Origin: Candidatus Micrarchaeaceae archaeon | GTDB lineage: Archaea; Micrarchaeota; Micrarchaeia; Micrarchaeales; Micrarchaeaceae | Assembly (NCBI GenBank): GCA_027310535.1 | Contig: DAIDAQ010000017.1 | Location: 1 to 12,012 of the forward strand | Direction: 5' to 3' | Length of the DNA stretch: 12,012 bases | Shown here: piece after piece, positions 7,580 to 12,012 of the stretch | Layout: every line of letters starts with the position of its first letter | Position numbering within the stretch: position 1 is the first letter of the stretch | The notes under the pieces: generated by a model | Told to the model about the DNA's origin: nothing | Database searches by the model: none | The model's input: only the letters and a program-made list of their open reading frames with translations | Made by a program: the position numbers and the translations under genes

Positions 7580-8227
7580 CTATTTCCCTGATACTATCTT
7601 ATCCAAATCCTTTTCTCCATACTCGGTATAACCAGACTTCGTTATCACTGCGACTATCATCTTGTCGCCGCCAGTGGCCGAATCCCTCTTCATGGCAATC
7701 GTTAGCGCCCTGACTGCCAGCCTTATGCCATCCTTTGTCGGCATTCCCTTCCTGTAAGACTCCTCTATGTAGCCTAGTGCAGTCGGAGATCCGCTCCCAG
7801 TTGAAGTGAATCTGGTCTCTTCCTGGAATCCACCGAACGGATCCAGGCTGTAGAGCTGTGCATCGCCGCCATTTATGCCTCCTACAATGAGCTGCACTAT
7901 GAACGGCATCATCTTGTTCTCCTGGAGTATGATCGAAAGCAGCGAAGTTGCTGATTTAGGTGAGAGTGGCCTCCCCTCGTTCATCTTGTAAATCTCATTC
8001 TGTGCCCTGATTATCCTTATCAGCTCCTGTGCGTCCCCAACCCCTCCGGCGATAGTCATAGCAAGGTTGCCGTCTATCCTAAAGACCTTCCTCGCCTCTC
8101 CGCTCGCTATGAATGTGTCCATTGTCGACCGTGAGTCAGCGCCAAGCACTACGCCGTCGCTGCATACTATCCCAACTGTAGTTGTCCCTTTCATCATCTT
8201 ATTGTACATGTCGGCATCGACTTTCAT
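7580..8227 (-). CDS. psmB: Proteasome beta subunit (20S catalytic subunit)
   Basis: This is the proteolytic subunit of the archaeal 20S proteasome, an N-terminal threonine hydrolase. The precursor has a 14-residue propeptide ending in Lys-Gly, then TTTVGI, so self-cleavage should expose Thr15 as mature Thr1. In mature numbering Asp17 (GADSRS) and Lys33 (EARK) are in place, giving the complete Thr1/Asp17/Lys33 centre. GSGSP and a SATGGDK segment, both typical of the family, follow. The 215-residue length is normal. The ATG at 8227 is chosen because it gives a propeptide of usual size; a weak GGTG lies 8 bases upstream. The gene follows the TRAM gene by 157 bases and has its own TATA-like elements, and fttA lies downstream. 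No alpha subunit or proteasome-activating ATPase gene is in the window. Confidence 0.97.
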   Translation of the reverse strand: MKVDADMYNKMMKGTTTVGIVCSDGVVLGADSRSTMDTFIASGEARKVFRIDGNLAMTIAGGVGDAQELIRIIRAQNEIYKMNEGRPLSPKSATSLLSIILQENKMMPFIVQLIVGGINGGDAQLYSLDPFGGFQEETRFTSTGSGSPTALGYIEESYRKGMPTKDGIRLAVRALTIAMKRDSATGGDKMIVAVITKSGYTEYGEKDLDKIVSGK

Positions 8228-8268
8228 TGATACACCATTGAATAGAAGTGAAGTAACAGGGAACGATG

Positions 8269-8320
8269 CTTAAAGAAAGAACGCCACCCTGTTAGTGTTG
8301 TTATATTCATTTATTTAAGC
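8269..8320 (-). promoter_or_regulatory. Candidate psmB promoter region with two TATA-like elements
   Basis: On the minus strand a TTTAAGC core lies about 42 bases ahead of the psmB start (8269-8278), similar to the promoter-to-start spacing of the TFB and TRAM genes. A second element, GCTTAAATAA (8311-8320), lies about 84 bases upstream and resembles the GCTTAAAAAG of those genes, so either could be used. The second falls inside the open frame that runs on past the TRAM stop codon. Confidence 0.4.
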
Positions 8321-8384
8321 TTTGCTTTGCTGCATCTGCGGCCTCCCTCTGGTCACCCGGGTGAAGATATATTGCGTTTCCGGT
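8307..8384 (-). other. In-frame open extension beyond the TRAM stop codon
   Basis: After the TAA at 8385-8387 the same frame continues for 25 codons to a TGA at 8307-8309. It reads TGNAIYLHPGDQREAADAAKQSLNK, with protein-like composition and a helical Ala/Lys-rich end. It may be a remnant of a longer TRAM protein cut by a nonsense mutation, a read-through extension, or chance: 25 open codons alone are not rare. No start codon or ribosome-binding site supports it as a separate gene. Confidence 0.3.
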
Positions 8385-8624
8385 TTAGAGCACAACTCTG
8401 CTACCTCCTACTAGCTGTATCGCCCCTTTGAGCTCTCCATAGGCAAAGGTCCTGTGAACCTTTGTTATCCTAACTCTATAGTTGTTCCCGAGCCTTGTCT
8501 TGGCGTTGCGTATCAGGACTACAAAGCTGCCAACGCGGCCTATCCCGCTGCCGCGTGCATCCTTCGCATCTATCCTGACGTCATACTCCAACCCTTCCGC
8601 TATCTCCTCTTCGTCTTCCATCAT
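8385..8624 (-). CDS. Stand-alone TRAM-domain RNA-binding protein
   Basis: TRAM domains are small beta-barrels that bind RNA. Stand-alone archaeal versions act as RNA chaperones or accessory RNA-binding proteins, by family knowledge. The 79-residue product is an acidic head (MMEDEEEIAEG) followed by one TRAM domain over about residues 12-60: EYDVRIDAKDARGSGIGRVGSFVVLIRNAKTRLG, then VRITKVHRTFAYGEL. GxGIxRVxxFVV and the closing VRITKVHRxFAxxE are the family signatures. The start is either of two adjacent ATGs at 8624 and 8621, with GGTGG about 5 bases upstream of the first. A TATA element lies about 45 bases upstream. The frame stays open for 25 codons after the TAA stop (see the separate entry), so the natural end of this protein is less certain than its start. 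Confidence 0.9.
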   Translation of the reverse strand: MMEDEEEIAEGLEYDVRIDAKDARGSGIGRVGSFVVLIRNAKTRLGNNYRVRITKVHRTFAYGELKGAIQLVGGSRVVL

Positions 8625-8668
8625 TTTCCCACCTATTTCCCAATCCTCATTCTATTGTGTAAAGGCAT

Positions 8669-8678
8669 CTTTTTAAGC
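8669..8678 (-). promoter_or_regulatory. TATA/BRE element of the TRAM gene
   Basis: The minus strand reads GCTTAAAAAG followed by ATGCC, about 45 bases before the ATG. The same ten bases occur at an almost equal distance before the TFB gene. An A-rich TATA core of this kind suits archaeal TBP/TFB promoters, and transcription would start roughly 20 bases before the start codon. Confidence 0.6.
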
Positions 8679-8781
8679 TTATTCTACAAAACAGCCCATC
8701 TAGCTAAAAGTTGCACGAATGTCAAAGCCCACAGAAAGCTTATTACGCTGATTGCCAGTATCCGACGACAGGCTGCAAAGC

Positions 8782-9120
8782 CTATCCCCTTACTATTTTG
8801 CTCTTGAACCATCTCTCCTGGAATTCCGTCAGTGCAGCTATCTGCCCGTCTGAATAATTGACGTTATTGGGAACCACGACCAGCTTGTCATCGTCTTTCT
8901 CCTTATTACTGTGATGCATCTGCCTCTGAATCTTTTGATTGGTTTGAAGACGCCAAGGACATAAGCGTCAAGATCCTCACCATCGCCAGACCTTGCTCCC
9001 TTTATAATCCATAGTTGACAGGATAGATAAAACCGTGCTTAGGGTGTGTGCTTCCCATCTGGCGGTCAATAGTGACGCTGACCAGTCTGCCTATGTACCC
9101 TATACTGTTTATAGTATCAT
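8782..9120 (-). pseudogene. Inorganic-pyrophosphatase-like protein, frameshifted
   Basis: Translated in three frames, this region rebuilds a nearly full-length short (about 110 aa) pyrophosphatase-like protein of the type common in Clostridia. Frame one gives GRLVSVTIDRQMGSTHPKHGFIYPVNYG. After a one-base loss near 9004-9008 (a TAT codon reduced to TT) it continues as IKGARSGDGEDLDAYVLGV and FRGRCITVIRRK. After a second one-base loss near 8892-8897 it ends as DDKLVVVPNNVNYSDG, then ALTEFQERWFKSKIVRG and a TAG at 8782-8784. DGEDLDA resembles the family I pyrophosphatase signature, with Glu for Asp at one place. The ATG that overlaps the TFB stop (TAATG) is out of frame with the first segment, so the start is also damaged or has changed to ATA. 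Position directly after TFB suggests a former operon partner. Sequencing error remains possible. Confidence 0.85.
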
Positions 9121-10214
9121 TACAGGTTGACATCGAGGTTCAGCTGCTCCTTGAGCTCCCTGTACCTGTTCCTTATGGTTACCTCTGTAACTCCGGCGAC
9201 ATCCGCAACCTCCTTTTGCGTCCTGCGCTCGCCAGCCAGCGCTCCAGCAATGTAAACAGCCGCAGCGCTGACTCCGGTCGGGCTCCTTCCTGAAAGCAGC
9301 CCCTTCTTCATTGCCACCTTTAGGAGCGAAATCGCCTTTTCCTGTGCCTCTCCGCTCAACTTGAGCGCAGTGACATACCTTGGTACATAAGAGATCGGGT
9401 CTGTGAGTGGTATCTTGAGATCTAGCTCGTGCGCTATTATCCTGTAGGCCCTCCCTACATCCTTTTTCGCTACCCCAGATATGCTCGCTATCTCATCGAG
9501 CGTCCTCGGCATGCCGGATTCCCTGCATGCTGCGTATATCGCGGCCTGGACGATTATCTCAATAGGCCTGCCCCTTATCAGGTTGTTCTGCACGCATTTT
9601 CTATAGAGCAGCGCCGCAGTCTCCCTTATGTTTTCTGGCAACCCCAGATAGCTTGAGACCCTGTTGAGCTCAGGGAGTGCGATGAGGTAGTTGCGCTCGC
9701 TTGAGCTGGCGATGCTTGCGCGCTTGTGCCACTTCCTCATCCTATAGAGCTGCGCCTGCCTCTTAGATGGTATCCTTACCCCGCGTATGTCCTTGTTGTA
9801 GAGATCGATCTCAGTCACGAGCCCCCTGTTGAGCTTCCTGAACTGTACCGGCGCCCCCGTCCTCGCCCTAGCGGCCTTCTGCTCAGGGTCAAAAGCCCTC
9901 CATTCAGGTCCCGAGTCTGTAGTGTTCTCCTCGATTATGAGGCCGCAGTTGTTGCAGACGCGCTCACCCTTTTCCGGGTCGAATATTATCTCCTTGCTGT
10001 GGCAGCTCGGGCAGACCTTGTCTTGCACATCTATGTTGCGCGCTGAAGGCGCGCCAGCATCCCTGGCAGCGTTGCCCTCCTGCCTCTTGTTTGCATCGTT
10101 GACAAGGTTGAGCCTGTTGTTGCTGTCTATCATTATCTTATGCACTGTGCCACCGGACTTCTCCGCCCTCTTCGTCACAGTCTGAGCTTTCTTACCATTT
10201 GCCTTTGAAGCCAT
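9120..10214 (-). CDS. tfb: Transcription initiation factor IIB (TFB)
   Basis: TFB joins TBP at the promoter and recruits archaeal RNA polymerase. The order is complete: a zinc ribbon with Cys68/Cys71 and Cys87/Cys90 (CPSC, CNNC), then the B-reader region GPEWRAFDPEQKAARARTGAP. Two cyclin repeats follow, the first around NRVSSYLGLPENIRETAALLYRK and the second ending with RSPTGVSAAAVYIAGA. The C-terminal helix-turn-helix, EVADVAGVTEVTIRNRYREL, reads the BRE element. The 364 residues exceed the usual 300 or so because about 60 basic, Asn/Ala-rich residues precede the zinc ribbon. The start at 10214 is favoured by a GTGGTGA ribosome-binding site 6 bases upstream and a TATA element 47 bases upstream; an internal ATG at 10133 (Met28) is the alternative. 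The stop codon overlaps an ATG (TAATG) that opened the now broken pyrophosphatase-like gene. Confidence 0.96.
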   Translation of the reverse strand: MASKANGKKAQTVTKRAEKSGGTVHKIMIDSNNRLNLVNDANKRQEGNAARDAGAPSARNIDVQDKVCPSCHSKEIIFDPEKGERVCNNCGLIIEENTTDSGPEWRAFDPEQKAARARTGAPVQFRKLNRGLVTEIDLYNKDIRGVRIPSKRQAQLYRMRKWHKRASIASSSERNYLIALPELNRVSSYLGLPENIRETAALLYRKCVQNNLIRGRPIEIIVQAAIYAACRESGMPRTLDEIASISGVAKKDVGRAYRIIAHELDLKIPLTDPISYVPRYVTALKLSGEAQEKAISLLKVAMKKGLLSGRSPTGVSAAAVYIAGALAGERRTQKEVADVAGVTEVTIRNRYRELKEQLNLDVNL

Positions 10215-10260
10215 TGTTTCACCACGTTTTGAACTTTGAACTGCATGAAATTTCAGGAAT

Positions 10261-10270
10261 CTTTTTAAGC
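10261..10270 (-). promoter_or_regulatory. TATA/BRE element of the TFB gene
   Basis: The minus strand reads GCTTAAAAAG then ATTCC, 47 bases before the TFB ATG. It matches 14 of 15 bases with the element before the TRAM gene. A second TATA-like sequence, GCTTTAAATAGC, lies farther upstream at 10307-10318 and could be another promoter. Confidence 0.6.
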
Positions 10271-10376
10271 CTTTCTAAAAGTAGGTACTCTTATTGTGAA
10301 GCAGAAGCTATTTAAAGCTTTCTATGCACTCGGCTTTGTAAAACAGTAGTTCCGAAGCCTTGAAGTAAAAGTCAGA

Positions 10377-10388
10377 TACTTCCGCTAA
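10377..10388. repeat. 12-bp direct repeat, copy 1
   Basis: TACTTCCGCTAA is repeated exactly at 10958-10969. The two copies flank the decayed transposase gene, so they could be a target-site duplication or a footprint of a recombination event. Confidence 0.5.
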
Positions 10389-10459
10389 TCCTTAAATCTC
10401 GTCAGGATTTTAACCATGATGAGTATAGTGGTTTTGGCGGTCACCATAAACAACCTAAA

Positions 10460-10859
10460 GAATCTAAGGTGAGTCTTCAAACGTTTAGCAAATGCCCGAA
10501 CCTCTGCCGCACGGCTGACAATACCATGTTCCAAACCTGTTCATCGCATACCGTATGGAAACCGCAGAGATGCAGATTCCGAACTTTCGCATTATCTTCT
10601 GCGCTCCCTCTAGGTCTACAAGGCCGTTCATGTAACTGTCTACCGCACTCTCCTTCACCTCATCCGCAATCTGTGCGCTGTGTTTTGCACCCTTCATATC
10701 GTCTGTAAAGGCCTTTCTGCATTGCCGAAATTCATGCTTGGTTACGACGAAGGTCTTAACTCCGTCAAGGGTCCTTACTGACCTGCCGCATCACCTCTTA
10801 TCCCTTATATTGGTAGAACCATACGGTGTGCAACTGGTCACCACGACTAGTTCTGCCAT
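10460..10859 (-). pseudogene. DDE-type transposase remnant (zinc-ribbon and HTH part only)
   Basis: From an ATG at 10859 the minus strand reads MAELVVVTSCTPYGSTNIRDKR, then an in-frame TGA (10791-10793). The same frame resumes as CGRSVRTLDGVKTFVV, EFRQCRKAFTDDMKGAKHSAQIADEV, and finally DSYMNGLVDLEGAQKIMRKFGICISAVSIRYAMNRFG. This resembles the start of archaeal DDE transposases: a zinc ribbon with C-x-x-C-G-S (here C-x-x-Y-G-S), a short basic link ending in K-A/T-F-T-D-D, then a helix-turn-helix. Past 10540 the frame ends, but another frame gives a transposase-like RAFAKRLKTHL. No catalytic DDE core is present. The element is clearly dead; an ATG at 10697 would still allow a 70-residue HTH-only product. 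The exact IS family cannot be named. Confidence 0.6.
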
Positions 10860-10957
10860 AAGTTTGAATAGTCACAATTCGGCAAAAATCCAATTAATTA
10901 TACAGAAAAAGATTCATTCAACAAAGCCTATGCACCTCTACTTTTGACGACTTTGCT

Positions 10958-10969
10958 TACTTCCGCTAA
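10958..10969. repeat. 12-bp direct repeat, copy 2
   Basis: This is the second exact copy of TACTTCCGCTAA. It lies upstream of the transposase remnant (in that gene's sense) and just before the PRC-barrel promoter. The bases beyond the 12 differ between the copies. Confidence 0.5.
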
Positions 10970-10977
10970 ATACGAAA

Positions 10978-11013
10978 CTATTTAAAAATACGCTTGCATA
11001 CTATACAAGGTGA
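10978..11013 (+). promoter_or_regulatory. TATA box and ribosome-binding site of the PRC-barrel gene
   Basis: CTATTTAAAAATAC (10978-10991) is a good archaeal TATA box about 35 bases before the ATG at 11018. AAGGTGA (11007-11013) matches the anti-Shine-Dalgarno end of 16S rRNA and sits 4 bases before the ATG, which fixes the start codon. The expected transcription start falls close to the ribosome-binding site, so the leader is very short. Confidence 0.6.
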
Positions 11014-11017
11014 CTAG

Positions 11018-11302
11018 ATGGAGATATCCGAGATTTACAACAAGGACGTGTATACTGACTCCGGTCAATACCTTGGAGAAGTGCGCGACGCAATAATAGA
11101 CCTCGAGAAGGGAGAGGTAAGCAGGCTCCTCATGGAAGAATGGAGGAGCCCAGGCAGGGATGAGGTAAAGCGCATGCTGCAGGGCAAGAGCGTGCTCTTC
11201 AAGAACATAAAGAACATAGGGGATGTAGTGCTGGTTTCCACATCTGCGCAGGCGGTACGCTCAGAGCCGACAACAGTGGAAGCTTCTGATCTATCGAGAT
11301 AA
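11018..11302 (+). CDS. PRC-barrel domain protein, 94 aa
   Basis: PRC-barrel proteins are small beta-barrels used as protein-interaction modules. Archaeal stand-alone versions are common and mostly uncharacterised; one is fused in the cell-division protein CdvA. The domain fills residues 1-75: MEISEIYNKDVYTDSGQYLGEVRDAIIDLEKGEVSRLLM is the typical opening, with G-x-x-L-G-x-V-x-D-x-x-I-D. ILFKNI-like residues (VLFKNIKNIGDVVLV) close the barrel. The last 20 residues are Ser/Thr/Glu-rich and probably disordered. The strong TATA box and ribosome-binding site suggest good expression. The next gene begins about 40 bases downstream on the same strand, so they may share a transcript. A cytoskeletal, division or RNA-related role cannot be chosen from sequence. 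Confidence 0.85.
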   Translation: MEISEIYNKDVYTDSGQYLGEVRDAIIDLEKGEVSRLLMEEWRSPGRDEVKRMLQGKSVLFKNIKNIGDVVLVSTSAQAVRSEPTTVEASDLSR

Positions 11303-11340
11303 GTGCGCAGCTAGGCAGGCGGCGCGGACGGGGTGCTGGC

Positions 11341-11817
11341 TTGGTGAAGTCCAGATTCGAGTTATGGAAGAAGAACTTCGCCTTTGCTCTCCAAGAAGGA
11401 GTTGACCTTAACAATTCCTGTACTGTGAAGCAGGCAGTGGAGCTGTTGCATGCCTATTTCAAGAAAACAGTCTCCGGGAAGAGAAAGCCCTCTCAGGAGG
11501 ACGCGAAAATCTTCTACACAATCAAAAACTGCGCCCTGCTTCAGCTTGTCGCAAAGTTGCGCCAGGACACCAACAAATCCCTTGTTACTTCATACGAGCT
11601 TGGGGTGGCTAAGAACCATGACTATGGCATGGATAACATACCTATGTACGGTGTCATTGGAATAACGGTCAGGCTCAACGACAAGCTAATGCGCGTTTTG
11701 AACCTGCAGAAAGCGGTGCAGCCAGAAGTACGGGACGAGAAGCTGAAGGACACGCTGATTGATATAGTTAATTATGCCACTTATGCAATAATGCTCTATA
11801 ACGGGCAGTGGCCCTGA
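11341..11817 (+). CDS. DUF1599 / nucleotide modification associated domain 1 (Nmad1)-like protein
   Basis: The C-terminal half, about residues 88-156, matches the DUF1599/Nmad1 pattern: KNHDYGMDNIPMYGVIG, then VRLNDKLMRVLNL, DEKLKDTLIDIVNYATYAI. The family has been linked by gene context to modified-nucleotide systems, mainly in phages; that role is prediction, not shown here. The first 85 residues are mostly helical, with no motif I can name and a single conserved-looking pair of cysteines (Cys27, Cys64). The frame starts with TTG at 11341 followed at once by GTG at 11344; a GGGGTG about 10 bases upstream favours GTG. The stop codon ends one base before the tRNA-Glu gene, so the mRNA may run into the tRNA. 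It could be a normal house-cleaning or dNTP-metabolism protein rather than part of a modification system. Confidence 0.75.
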   Translation: MVKSRFELWKKNFAFALQEGVDLNNSCTVKQAVELLHAYFKKTVSGKRKPSQEDAKIFYTIKNCALLQLVAKLRQDTNKSLVTSYELGVAKNHDYGMDNIPMYGVIGITVRLNDKLMRVLNLQKAVQPEVRDEKLKDTLIDIVNYATYAIMLYNGQWP

Positions 11818-11818
11818 T

Positions 11819-11893
11819 GCTCCTATCGTCTAGTCCGGCCAAGGACGCGGGGCTTTCAACCCTGCAACTCGGGTTCAAATCCCGATGGGAGCA
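11819..11893 (+). tRNA. tRNA-Glu (UUC)
   Basis: The 75 bases fold into a full cloverleaf. The acceptor stem GCTCCTA / TGGGAGC has one T-G pair and an A discriminator. The D stem is GTCT / GGAC. The anticodon stem CGGGG / CCCTG (one G-T pair) holds the loop CTTTCAA with anticodon TTC. The T stem TCGGG / CCCGA holds TTCAAAT. No intron is present and the CCA end is not encoded. It begins one base after the upstream stop codon. Confidence 0.95.
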
Positions 11894-12012
11894 AATGGAA
11901 TTTGCGACGACAAAAGCGGATTCAGATCCCTAGCCAAAGGAAAAGGATTTAGCAGCAAACGGTTCGGTTCCATCACGGAATCCGAACCCGAAAAACTCAA
12001 GAAGCACATACA
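11885..12012 (+). CDS. Possible open frame starting in the tRNA-Glu 3' end, cut by window edge
   Basis: An ATG in the T arm/acceptor side of the tRNA opens a frame to the window end: MGANGICDDKSGFRSLAKGKG, then FSSKRFGSITESEPEKLKKHI. It is Lys/Ser-rich, and I do not recognise a family. Genes of integrated elements often begin next to or within the 3' end of a tRNA gene, which is the only reason to list it. Some 42 open codons can arise by chance, and the opposite strand is also open here in one frame. There is no ribosome-binding site apart from tRNA sequence. Confidence 0.25.
   Translation, partial: MGANGICDDKSGFRSLAKGKGFSSKRFGSITESEPEKLKKHI
11961..11988. repeat. Strong inverted repeat downstream of tRNA-Glu
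   Basis: GGTTCGGTTCC (11961-11971) pairs with GGAA-T-CCGAACC (11977-11988): 11 base pairs with a single bulged T and a 5-base loop, ATCAC. It lies 68 bases after the tRNA. No T run follows, which argues against a simple terminator. It may be a protein-binding or recombination site. Confidence 0.55.

Noticed and set aside
8454..8807. 117-codon + strand frame across the TRAM gene and its upstream region
   Set aside because: It is antisense to a clear TRAM domain and its promoter. The product has no recognisable motif.
9429..10185. Antisense frames of 75-118 codons within the TFB gene
   Set aside because: They are shadows of the TFB coding sequence, with no domain and no start signals.
10215..10460. 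Possible small gene or RNA in the gap upstream of TFB
   Set aside because: Only TATA-like elements, one copy of the 12-bp repeat and AT-rich sequence are visible. No stable fold or credible open frame was seen.
10469..10708. 79-codon + strand frame upstream of TFB
   Set aside because: It is antisense to the transposase remnant, whose HTH sequence is recognisable on the minus strand.
1..12012. CRISPR array, rRNA, toxin-antitoxin or defence operon
   Set aside because: I looked for regular spaced repeats, rRNA-like blocks and characteristic gene pairs and saw none.

Overview
The window looks archaeal. It carries a TFIIB-type initiation factor (TFB), a proteasome beta subunit with a Gly-Thr processing site, the KH/beta-CASP termination nuclease FttA (aCPSF1), a stand-alone TRAM protein and a PRC-barrel protein. 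Several start codons are preceded by TTTAAA-type TATA elements. A bacterial-type DNA gyrase sits beside these genes, which points to a euryarchaeal or DPANN lineage that acquired gyrase. A Micrarchaeota- or Thermoplasmatales-like acidophile would fit, but I cannot fix the lineage from sequence alone.

Layout. Positions 1-3459 hold the 3' part of gyrB and a complete gyrA, overlapping on the + strand. About 3550-4070 is a decayed IS200-type insertion sequence with a frameshifted tnpA and a hairpin at each end. A small + strand hypothetical gene (4104-4418) then runs tail to tail, 2 bp apart, into a minus-strand block. Read in its own direction, that block is TFB (10214-9120), a broken inorganic-pyrophosphatase-like gene (9120-8782), a TRAM protein (8624-8385), proteasome beta (8227-7580), fttA (7468-5522) and a membrane glycosyltransferase (5503-4421). 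Upstream of TFB, 10460-10860 holds a decayed DDE-type transposase flanked by a 12-bp direct repeat. The right end, on the + strand, has a PRC-barrel gene, a DUF1599/Nmad1-like gene, a tRNA-Glu(UUC) one base after it, and an open reading frame with a strong hairpin that runs off the window.

Functionally, the minus block groups information-processing and turnover genes: transcription initiation (TFB), transcription termination and 3' end formation (FttA), RNA binding (TRAM) and protein degradation (proteasome beta). TFB and TRAM share nearly the same 15-bp promoter element at almost the same distance from their start codons. Gyrase sets chromosomal supercoiling. Three loci are decayed: tnpA, the pyrophosphatase-like gene and the DDE transposase. 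Much of this decay is single-base indels, so real pseudogenes must be separated from assembly error.

I see no CRISPR array, no rRNA, and no clear new multi-gene system. The most notable points are the pyrophosphatase-like gene broken in an otherwise intact operon, the in-frame coding-like tail beyond the TRAM stop codon, the shared promoter element, the long N-terminal extension of TFB, and the tRNA-Glu 3' flank.
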